A stretch of DNA of 9,404 bases from Pseudorhodobacter sp. (lineage in GTDB: Bacteria; Pseudomonadota; Alphaproteobacteria; Rhodobacterales; Rhodobacteraceae): the NCBI GenBank assembly GCA_024641255.1, contig JAHEDL010000075.1:1-9404 (forward strand), read 5' to 3'. The translations under genes and the position numbers were made by a program. The notes under the pieces were generated by a model. It made no database searches and was not told the origin of the DNA. It saw only the letters and a list, made by a program, of their open reading frames with translations. This document shows positions 1 through 5,675 of this stretch, one piece after another (position 1 is the first letter of the stretch; every line of letters begins with the position of its first letter).

Positions 1-1
1 A

Positions 2-223
2 CATCGTATTCGGCGGCTGAACGCCTTTACCGCCTGTATGCATCCGGGCGAGGCGCATGCGCCCGCCTTTCTGATTTGCCGGTTGTGCCAAGCGGTGGCC
101 GAAGCGCCCGCAGCACCGGTTTTGCGGGCGCTGGAAGCGGCGGCGGGCCATACCGGCTTTGTGATTGAACGCAGCAATATCGAAGCGGTCGGGCTGTGCC
201 CCGCCTGTCAGGTGGCAGCATGA
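2..223 (+). CDS. zur: Zinc uptake regulator Zur (Fur family), C-terminal part, 5' end outside window
   Basis: Zur represses zinc-import genes when it is loaded with Zn(II). Only the last 73 residues are present; the N-terminal winged-helix DNA-binding domain lies left of the window. The visible part is the Fur dimerisation and metal-binding domain. It opens with HRIRRLNAF, has a Cys-Met-His stretch, then HPGEAHAPAFLICRLC, and ends with GLCPACQ. The CRLC and CPAC pairs are the structural C4 zinc site of Zur. The first His, the Cys in TACM, the His in EAHAP and the Glu in AVAEA line up with the sensory zinc site of E. coli Zur (H77, C88, H96, E111, from memory). The stop codon overlaps the znuC start as ATGA, so the two are likely translationally coupled. 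The match to Zur rather than Fur or PerR rests on this pattern and on the znuCB neighbours. Reading begins at base 2 in the frame that continues to the stop. Confidence 0.93.
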   Translation, partial: HRIRRLNAFTACMHPGEAHAPAFLICRLCQAVAEAPAAPVLRALEAAAGHTGFVIERSNIEAVGLCPACQVAA

Positions 224-996
224 GCCTGCTGTCGGCACAGGATTTGACGGTGCGCTTCAACGGCGAAGACGTGCTGTCTGGCGTGAGTTTGGCGGTGAAC
301 CCCGGCGAGATCGTGACGATTCTTGGCCCGAACGGGTCGGGCAAATCGACGCTGTTGCGGGCGCTGTTGGGGATTGTGCCGCTGTCGGCGGGGCAGGTCA
401 GCCGCGCGCCGGATCTGCGGCTGGGCTATGTGCCGCAAAAACTAAGCGTCGATCGGTCGATGCCGATGACGGTGCGGCGGTTCTTGTCGCTGCCGCTGCG
501 GGTCAGCGATGCCGAGGCGACGGCGGCGCTGGCACGGGTGGGGCTGCCGGATGTGGAACAGCGGCAGATGGCGGCGCTGTCGGGCGGGCAGTTTCAGCGG
601 GTGTTGCTGGCGCGGGCGCTGCTGGTGAGACCGCAACTGCTGATTCTGGATGAGCCTACGCAGGGGCTGGACCAACCCGGTGAGGCGGCGTTTTACCGGC
701 TGATTGAAGAGGTGCGGCGCGAAACTGGTGCGGCTGTCTTGATGGTCAGCCATGATTTGCATGTGGTGATGGCGGCATCGGATCGGGTGATTTGTCTGAA
801 CGGCCATATCTGTTGCGAAGGCACGCCGCGGGTGGTGTCGAATGCGCCAGAGTATCGCGCGCTGTTCGGGTTGGGCACCCAAGGCGCGCTGGCGCTGTAT
901 CAGCACCAACATGATCACAGCCATGATCACGATCATGGCCATGGTCACGACCACACGCATCCCCATTCGCATGAACACGGGCGGTCCCATGCTTGA
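220..996 (+). CDS. znuC: Zinc ABC transporter ATP-binding protein ZnuC with His-rich tail
   Basis: This is the cytoplasmic ATPase that powers the ZnuABC high-affinity zinc importer. The 258-residue product has all nucleotide-binding motifs in order: Walker A GPNGSGKS (36-43), Q-loop region near YVPQK (70-74), signature LSGGQFQR (120-127), Walker B LLILDEP (140-146) and H-loop SHD (177-179). Length fits the family (E. coli ZnuC is about 250 residues). I chose the ATG at 220, which overlaps the zur stop as ATGA and gives the usual N-terminus; a GTG at 196 in the same frame would add eight residues inside zur. The C-terminus is odd: residues 229-257 hold 14 histidines, alternating mostly with Asp, Gly and Ser, which probably bind zinc. 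E. coli ZnuC also has a shorter His-rich stretch at this place. The gene runs 8 bp into znuB. Confidence 0.95.
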   Translation: MSLLSAQDLTVRFNGEDVLSGVSLAVNPGEIVTILGPNGSGKSTLLRALLGIVPLSAGQVSRAPDLRLGYVPQKLSVDRSMPMTVRRFLSLPLRVSDAEATAALARVGLPDVEQRQMAALSGGQFQRVLLARALLVRPQLLILDEPTQGLDQPGEAAFYRLIEEVRRETGAAVLMVSHDLHVVMAASDRVICLNGHICCEGTPRVVSNAPEYRALFGLGTQGALALYQHQHDHSHDHDHGHGHDHTHPHSHEHGRSHA

Positions 997-1780
997 CGAT
1001 TTTCTGCTGCGCGCCAGCCTTGCCGGGTTGGGATTGGCTTTGGCGACCGGCCCTTTGGGCAGTTTTGTGATCTGGCGGCGGATGGCGTATTTTGGCGATG
1101 CCACCAGCCATGCGGCGATTTTGGGGGTGGCTTTGGCCTTGGCGCTGCATCTGCCGGTGGCGGCGGGCACGCTGATTGTGGCGCTGGCGATGGCGACGAC
1201 GGTGTCGACGCTGGCGGCAAAGGGCTGGGCGATGGATACCACGCTGGGGGTGCTGGCGCATGCGGCGCTGGCCTTTGGCCTGGTGGCGATTTCCTATGTG
1301 CCGGGGGTGCGGGCGGACCTGCAAAGCTATCTTTTCGGCGATATTCTGGCGGTTTCAAAGGCGGATCTGGGCTTTGTCTGGGGCGGGGCGGCGTTGGTGC
1401 TGGGGTTGCTGGCGTGGCGCTGGCAGGCGCTGCTGACGGCGACGCTGAATGAAGATCTGGCGCATGCGTCGGGGCTGAACCCGAACCGCGAGCGGCTGGT
1501 GCTGACGCTGGCCTTGGCGCTGACGGTGGCGGTTGCGTTGAAGATCGTGGGGGCGCTGTTGATTGCGGCGATGCTGATCATTCCGGCGGCGGCGGCGCGC
1601 GGCCTTGCGCGCACCCCCGAGGCGATGGCGGTGTTGGCGACGGTGATCGGGGCTGCTGCGGCGCTGGGCGGTTTGCAGCTTTCGCTGTGGCAAGACACCC
1701 CGGCGGGGCCGTCGATTGTGACGGCGGCAGCGCTGATTTTTGCGGTGGTGGCGGTTTTGGCGCGCAGGCAGCGCGGCTAG
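989..1780 (+). CDS. znuB: Zinc ABC transporter permease ZnuB (ABC-3 family)
   Basis: ZnuB is the inner-membrane channel subunit of the zinc importer; it takes Zn(II) from periplasmic ZnuA and is driven by ZnuC. The 263-residue product is mostly hydrophobic, with several membrane helices broken by short charged loops. Family landmarks are RRMAYFGDATSHAAILG near residues 30-46 (the conserved segment after the first helix), LFGDIL at 115-120, and KIVGALLIAAMLIIPAAAAR at 185-204, typical of metal-type ABC-3 permeases. I chose the ATG at 989, which starts MLDDF and overlaps the end of znuC by 8 bp. An in-frame ATG at 971 would add six residues. No terminator follows before the next gene, so read-through into it cannot be excluded. 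Codon use here and in znuC favours G-ending and TTG/CGG codons, unlike the following gene. Confidence 0.94.
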   Translation: MLDDFLLRASLAGLGLALATGPLGSFVIWRRMAYFGDATSHAAILGVALALALHLPVAAGTLIVALAMATTVSTLAAKGWAMDTTLGVLAHAALAFGLVAISYVPGVRADLQSYLFGDILAVSKADLGFVWGGAALVLGLLAWRWQALLTATLNEDLAHASGLNPNRERLVLTLALALTVAVALKIVGALLIAAMLIIPAAAARGLARTPEAMAVLATVIGAAAALGGLQLSLWQDTPAGPSIVTAAALIFAVVAVLARRQRG

Positions 1781-1869
1781 CGGTTGGCCCCGAATGGCGG
1801 GAAAACATGCCGCTTTTCGCACCTGATGTCGTTTTCGTCTGTGCTATGTCGGCAGGCTTGCCCAAGTGT

Positions 1870-1904
1870 TGCGAATTCCAGCACATAACAGGGCAAAATT
1901 CGCA
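1870..1904. promoter_or_regulatory. 8-bp inverted repeat upstream of the dehydrogenase gene: possible operator or leader hairpin
   Basis: TGCGAATT at 1870-1877 is repeated as its exact reverse complement AATTCGCA at 1897-1904, with a 19-base spacer. The right arm ends four bases before the GGAGA ribosome binding site (1908-1912) of the gene starting at 1919. It could be two half-sites for a dimeric regulator, 27 bp centre to centre, or a leader hairpin next to the ribosome binding site. I could not place a convincing -35/-10 pair in the 138-bp gap. Function is inferred from position only. Confidence 0.35.
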
Positions 1905-1918
1905 TCCGGAGACTGTTC

Positions 1919-4414
1919 ATGAAAACCCATGTCAAAGCCTTGGTCGTCGGCGGCGGTGCCGTTGGCAACGGGATCGCCTATCACCTGGCCAAAGCCGGCT
2001 GGGATACCATGCTGGTGGAGCGCGACGAGCTGACCTCGGGGTCGACCTGGCACGCGGCTGGCTTGTTGCCGCTGTTCAACATGAGCTTCGCCACCACCCA
2101 TATCCACAAATACTCGGTGGATTTCTACAAATCGCTGGAGGCGGAAACCGGCCTGAACGCGGGCTTTGCCGTGGTGGGCAACCTGCGTATGGCGCAGCGT
2201 CAGGAACGCATGGACGAATACATGCTGTATTCGTCGGTGGCCGAAACCGCTGGCGTTTACCACGAATTCCTGTCGCCGAAAGAAATGAAAGACCGTTGGC
2301 CGCTGCTGCGCACCGACGATCTGGTGGGCGCGCTTTACCACCCGCAAGACGGCTATATTAACCCCGCAGACGTGACGCAGGCGATGGCCAAGGGCGCGCG
2401 TCAGCATGGCGCGACCATTGAGCGCAAGATTCAGGTGGACGGCTATCGCTGGACCGGGTCGGAATGGATCGTGTCTTGCACCCGCATGGTCGACAAGGGC
2501 GGCAACCTTGTGCCGTCGGAAGAAAAGTTCGAAATCCATGCCGAGCATGTGGTGACGGCAACCGGCAACCACGCACAGCGCACCGCGCGGCTGTTGGGCG
2601 TCAAGATTCCGGCGATTCCGGTGGAACACCAGTTCATCGTGACCGAGCCCGATCCGATGCTGCAAGAATACCGCAAGAACAACCCTGAACACCCGGTTCT
2701 GCGCGACGCCGATGCCAAGTGGTATGTGCGCGAAGAGCGTGGCGGCTGGATCCTTGGGCCGTATGAAAAAGGCGCTCCGGCCCGGTTTGAATACAACGTG
2801 CCCGACAGCTTCCGGGCCGACCTGTTCCCGCTGAACCTGGAACGGATCGAAGCCGAATACATGTCGATGCTGCATCGTCTGCCGTCGTCGGAAACCGTTG
2901 GTCTGAAAGACGACTTCAACGGCCCGATCTGCTATACCCCCGATGGCAACCCGCTGGTTGGTCCGGTTCCGGGCCTGCGCAACATGTGGATCGCGGAAGG
3001 CTTCTCGTTCGGGATCACCGCGGCGGGCGGCACCGGTTATTACCTTGCCCAGATGATGGTCAACGGCGAAGCCGAGATCGACATGGCGTCGCTGGACCCG
3101 CGCCGTTACGGCAACTGGATGACCACCGAATACGCGGCGCGCAAGAACGAAGAGTGCTATGACCACGTCTTCATTCTGCACCACCCGGATGAAGAGCGCG
3201 AAGCTTGCCGTCCGCTGCGCACCGCGCCGGTCTATGACCGTCAGAAAGCGCTGGGCGCGCAGTTTGGCCAAGTGAACGGTTGGGAACGCCCGATCTATTA
3301 CGGCCCGCTGAATGCACCGGAAGATTTCGACCATAATTCGCGGTCGTTCCGTCGTGGCGGCTGGTGGCAGTATGCGGTCGAGGAAGCCAAGGCGATCCGC
3401 GAAACCGCAGGTCTGATCGACGCCACTGCGTTCACCAAGCATGTCGTCAAAGGCCCCGGCGCGACGGCGTTCCTTGACTGGTTCACCTGCAACGCGCTGC
3501 CGAAGGTTGGCCGGATCAACCTGACCTATGCGCTGACCCCGGCTGGCACCACCCGCACCGAATACACCATCGTTCGCAATGGCGAGAACGATTACTATCT
3601 GGTGTCGGCAGGCGCTTGGACGGCTTATGACGCTGACTATCTGCGCAAGTGCGCCGAAGATATGGCGCCGAAGTTTGGGTACATCGAGATCCATGATGTG
3701 ACGACGCAGTGGGGCGTGTTTGCGCTGGCTGGTCCGAACAGCCGCAAGATTTTGGCCGAGCTGATCAAGGACGCAGACCCGGCAACCGCCTTGTCGAACA
3801 AGCGTTTCCCCTGGTTGTCGGCGCGCAAGATCGAACTGGGCATGTGCCCGGTGAACGCGATCCGCGTGGCCTATACCGGCGAGCTGGGTTGGGAATTGCA
3901 CCACCCGATCGAGATGCAGCGCTATCTGTGGGATCAACTGATGAAGGCCGGCGAAAAGCACGGCATGAAGCTGGTGGGCGCGCGGGCGCAAAACTGGCTG
4001 CGTCAGGAGAAATCCTACCGCGCGTTTGGCAACGAGTTGGGCCGCGATGCGACCCCGCTGGAAGCCGCGCTTGACCGCTTTGTTGACCTGTCGAAGGACT
4101 TCCAAGGCAAGCAGGCGATGCTGGATGTGGGTATCCGTTCGAAGTGCGTTACCGTGCTGATCGACGGTCCGGCAGACACCGATCCGTGGGGCAAAGAGGC
4201 ACTGGTGCTGAACGGCGAAAAGATTGGCCGTCTGACCTCGGGTGGCTATTCGGTGGCGTTCGGCAAGCAGATCGGCATGGGCTATGTGCGGCCTGATCTG
4301 GCGGAAGTTGGCACCAAGCTGCAGGTTCGGATGAACCGCGAGCTGTGGGACTGCGTTGTGACCGAGGACAGCCCGTTCGACCCGTCGAACGCGCGGATCC
4401 GGATCGACGGCTAA
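1919..4414 (+). CDS. Dimethylglycine/sarcosine dehydrogenase-family flavoprotein with fused GcvT-like folate domain
   Basis: This 831-residue enzyme should oxidatively demethylate an N-methylated glycine (dimethylglycine or sarcosine, from glycine betaine, choline or creatine) and pass the released carbon to tetrahydrofolate. The N-terminal FAD domain starts with the dinucleotide motif VVGGGAVGNG (9-18), followed by ELTSGSTWHAAG (37-48). His45 in that motif matches the His that carries covalent FAD in mammalian dimethylglycine dehydrogenase. An FAO_M-like linker domain lies near 390-450, a GcvT domain near 475-725 and a GcvT C-terminal barrel near 735-825 (GRLTSGGYSVAFGKQIGMGYV). Glu548, in GTTRTEYTIV, sits where T-protein and dimethylglycine oxidase have a catalytic Asp. 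Length equals that of mature mammalian dimethylglycine dehydrogenase. GGAGA six bases before the ATG supports the start. The absence of a signal peptide suggests a cytoplasmic enzyme. It stands alone between two terminated units, and its codon use (CTG, CGC/CGT, GGC, AAC) suggests high expression. The exact substrate is not settled. Confidence 0.85.
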   Translation: MKTHVKALVVGGGAVGNGIAYHLAKAGWDTMLVERDELTSGSTWHAAGLLPLFNMSFATTHIHKYSVDFYKSLEAETGLNAGFAVVGNLRMAQRQERMDEYMLYSSVAETAGVYHEFLSPKEMKDRWPLLRTDDLVGALYHPQDGYINPADVTQAMAKGARQHGATIERKIQVDGYRWTGSEWIVSCTRMVDKGGNLVPSEEKFEIHAEHVVTATGNHAQRTARLLGVKIPAIPVEHQFIVTEPDPMLQEYRKNNPEHPVLRDADAKWYVREERGGWILGPYEKGAPARFEYNVPDSFRADLFPLNLERIEAEYMSMLHRLPSSETVGLKDDFNGPICYTPDGNPLVGPVPGLRNMWIAEGFSFGITAAGGTGYYLAQMMVNGEAEIDMASLDPRRYGNWMTTEYAARKNEECYDHVFILHHPDEEREACRPLRTAPVYDRQKALGAQFGQVNGWERPIYYGPLNAPEDFDHNSRSFRRGGWWQYAVEEAKAIRETAGLIDATAFTKHVVKGPGATAFLDWFTCNALPKVGRINLTYALTPAGTTRTEYTIVRNGENDYYLVSAGAWTAYDADYLRKCAEDMAPKFGYIEIHDVTTQWGVFALAGPNSRKILAELIKDADPATALSNKRFPWLSARKIELGMCPVNAIRVAYTGELGWELHHPIEMQRYLWDQLMKAGEKHGMKLVGARAQNWLRQEKSYRAFGNELGRDATPLEAALDRFVDLSKDFQGKQAMLDVGIRSKCVTVLIDGPADTDPWGKEALVLNGEKIGRLTSGGYSVAFGKQIGMGYVRPDLAEVGTKLQVRMNRELWDCVVTEDSPFDPSNARIRIDG

Positions 4415-4437
4415 GACGTAGGGTCTGAGAATTGAGG

Positions 4438-4472
4438 CGGGCGGCAGAGCGATCTGCCGCCCGTTTTCATTT
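4438..4472 (+). terminator. Rho-independent terminator of the dehydrogenase gene
   Basis: The arms CGGGCGGCAG (4438-4447) and CTGCCGCCCG (4454-4463) pair perfectly. A further A-T pair closes on GCGA, a GNRA-type tetraloop. TTTTCATTT follows directly. It begins 24 bases after the stop codon at 4414. Confidence 0.9.
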
Positions 4473-4486
4473 TGCGGTGATGGGGC

Positions 4487-4511
4487 AAAAGACGGGGGTT
4501 TAACACCCCCG
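4487..4511 (-). terminator. Probable terminator of the AhpD-like gene (convergent strand)
   Basis: Read on the - strand, CGGGGGT (4511-4505) and ACCCCCG (4499-4493) form a 7-bp stem with a 5-base loop, followed by TCTTTT (4492-4487). It lies about 100 bases past the stop of the gene ending at 4609 and is the first structure with a T tract on that strand. It is weaker than the + strand terminator. Its G tract could instead pair with the C tract at 4542-4546, so the two folds compete. Confidence 0.55.
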
Positions 4512-4575
4512 CGGCGGCTTTGCCGGTGGCAAAGCCGCCTTCCCCCGTTGGATATTTGAACCAAGAGGATGAAAG
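4493..4575. repeat. Compound hairpin element between convergent genes, like a dispersed intergenic repeat
   Basis: A perfect 12-bp stem, GGCGGCTTTGCC (4513-4524) with GGCAAAGCCGCC (4528-4539), has a 3-base loop. It is flanked by a G tract (4494-4498) and two C tracts (4506-4510 and 4542-4546), so the outer arms can form two alternative pairings. An AT-richer tail follows: GTTGGATATTTGAACCAAG (4547-4565), then AGGATGAAAG. Similar stem-plus-tail blocks ending in a GGATATTTG- or GGAGTATTT-type sequence near gene ends are familiar to me from Rhodobacteraceae genomes. Membership in such a family is from memory and only one copy lies in this window. Confidence 0.5.
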
Positions 4576-4608
4576 TTTTCGTTAAATTTTAGTGGTTTAG
4601 GGGTGGGG

Positions 4609-4953
4609 TTATTCGGCGGGGGTTGTCATTTCATCCCATGCGGCGAGGGCGTGGGCGGCATACATCATGGCCGGGCCGCCACCCATTTGCACACAGATGG
4701 CGAGGATTGAACCAAGCTCGGCGCGGGTGCAGCCAGCTTTGATCAGGGCTTCGATATGCAGATTGATGCAGGGTTCGCAGCGTTGGGTGACAGCGATGGC
4801 AAGGGCGACGTATTCGCGCTGTTTTTTGTCAAGCGCGCCGTCGATCATGGCTGCTGCAGACAGGGCCGAGAAGCCCTTGGCGGTTTCAGGATTCAGCTTG
4901 TGCAGGGCGCGCAGTTCGCTGCGGATTGCGGCGGTTTTGGCTTTGTAAGACAT
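4609..4953 (-). CDS. AhpD-like carboxymuconolactone decarboxylase-family protein
   Basis: A 114-residue all-helical protein of the CMD/AhpD family. Family members include gamma-carboxymuconolactone decarboxylase and the alkylhydroperoxidase AhpD. The core motif is present: Glu47, then CEPCINLH with Cys59, Cys62 and His66, the CxxCxxxH redox centre of AhpD-type proteins. That favours a thiol peroxidase or disulfide redox role over ring-lactone decarboxylation. About 114 residues is usual for stand-alone single-domain members, which typically form trimers or hexamers. The ATG at 4953 was chosen because AAGGAG lies seven bases upstream (4961-4966) and homologous sequence starts there. An upstream in-frame ATG at 5043 would run the coding region through the promoter and FNR-type box and is unlikely. 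The gene is last of the leftward genes, has its own promoter, and faces the dehydrogenase gene. The actual substrate is unknown. Confidence 0.85.
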   Translation of the reverse strand: MSYKAKTAAIRSELRALHKLNPETAKGFSALSAAAMIDGALDKKQREYVALAIAVTQRCEPCINLHIEALIKAGCTRAELGSILAICVQMGGGPAMMYAAHALAAWDEMTTPAE

Positions 4954-4976
4954 GGCGCGGCTCCTTCTTTGTGGGA

Positions 4977-5018
4977 AGGGTAGCGGCAAAGCGGGCGGGC
5001 GGGTTTGATGTGCGTCAA
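4977..5018 (-). promoter_or_regulatory. FNR/CRP-type box and class II-like promoter for the AhpD-like gene
   Basis: On the - strand, TTGACGCACATCAA (5018-5005) matches the FNR consensus TTGAT-N4-ATCAA with one mismatch. The left half TTGAC is common in Rhodobacter FnrL sites, from memory. The dyad centre is at 5011.5. A -10-like TACCCT lies at 4982-4977, beginning 29.5 bases downstream of the centre. That is exactly the spacing of class II activation (site at -41.5), and it predicts a start near 4970 and a leader of about 16 bases before the ATG at 4953. TACCCT shares only T, A and the last T with TATAAT, as expected of an activator-dependent promoter. The regulator could be FnrL or a relative such as Dnr/NnrR. 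Confidence 0.6.
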
Positions 5019-5039
5019 TAATATTCAGAAAATTGAATG

Positions 5040-5675
5040 TCATTTCTGCTTGTAAGCGATGAGCGACAGGTTGTTAGCGGGCATTGGTTGGGCGGTGACG
5101 GTCAGGCCGTGGGCCATGAGGCAGGCGGTGACCCACGCCTGATCTTTGTAGCCAATGCTGGGGTCTTGCGCTTGCAGGCTGGCGTGGAAGGTGGCGTCGC
5201 CTGCCGAGGTGGTTTGGCCGTCGCGCAGGTAGGGGCCGTAGAACACCGCGACGCCGCCGGGGGCAAGGGCGCGGGCGGCTTCGGTCAGCAGGGTTTTGGC
5301 GGCCGGGGCGGGGATCAGGTGCAACAGGTTGACCAGCAGAATGGCGTTCTGGTTGCGGTGCTGTGCGGGCCAATCGGGTTGGGTGGCATCAAACACCAGC
5401 GCGGGCAGGACATTGGCAAGGCCGGCTGTCCATGCGGTGATAGAGGTCAGATTTTCTGGCGCAATATCGGTGGGTTGCCACAGAACATCGGGCAGATGCG
5501 GCGCGCAATGGGCGGCATGCAGGCCAGAGCCTGAGGCAATTTCCAACAGCCTGCCTTGGGGGGCAAGCTGTTGCAGCAGGTGCAGGATCGGGTCGGCGTT
5601 GCGCTGTGCCGACGGCGGCACACGGCGACCGTCGGGCAGGGTTTGCGCCCCGGTATCGGGCAGACGCAGGGTCAT
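5040..5675 (-). CDS. DUF938 (UPF0585, METTL26-like) SAM-methyltransferase-fold protein
   Basis: The 211-residue product matches the DUF938 family, whose human member is METTL26. The fold is a class I SAM-dependent methyltransferase, but no substrate is established that I know of. Visible features are PPSAQRNADPIL near the N-terminus (20-31), the SAM-binding glycine motif LLEIASGSGLHAAH (43-56), Asp70 at the end of strand 2 (WQPTD), and NLLHLIP (116-122) at the motif IV position. GPYLRDGQTTSAGDATFHASLQAQDPSIG follows, a family signature. Its ATG overlaps the stop of the upstream oxidoreductase as ATGA (5672-5675), so it is translationally coupled to it. An 86-bp gap to the next gene holds a separate promoter. 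It may act on the product or on the same pathway as the oxidoreductase, but nothing in the sequence proves this. Confidence 0.85.
   Translation of the reverse strand: MTLRLPDTGAQTLPDGRRVPPSAQRNADPILHLLQQLAPQGRLLEIASGSGLHAAHCAPHLPDVLWQPTDIAPENLTSITAWTAGLANVLPALVFDATQPDWPAQHRNQNAILLVNLLHLIPAPAAKTLLTEAARALAPGGVAVFYGPYLRDGQTTSAGDATFHASLQAQDPSIGYKDQAWVTACLMAHGLTVTAQPMPANNLSLIAYKQK

Noticed and set aside
442..1242. Long - strand open frame opposite znuC and znuB
   Set aside because: Low-complexity, His/Arg-rich shadow of the znu genes, with no plausible ribosome binding site or domain.
1760..1774. CGCGC-N5-GCGCG dyad at the end of znuB as a terminator
   Set aside because: It lies inside the coding region and has no following T tract.
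1844..4564. A 906-codon open frame on the - strand, opposite the dehydrogenase gene
   Set aside because: Its translation is rich in Arg, His and Gln without recognisable domains. It mirrors the strongly biased codons of a convincing + strand gene and crosses two terminator hairpins.
5023..5038. Short dyad ATTCA-N6-TGAAT near the end of the DUF938 gene
   Set aside because: Only 5 bp, AT-rich, without a T tract: too weak for a terminator and likely chance in AT-richer spacer DNA.
4954..5043. N-terminal extension of the AhpD-like protein from an ATG at 5043
   Set aside because: It would cover the FNR-type box, the -10 element and the good AAGGAG site, and its residues do not resemble the family.
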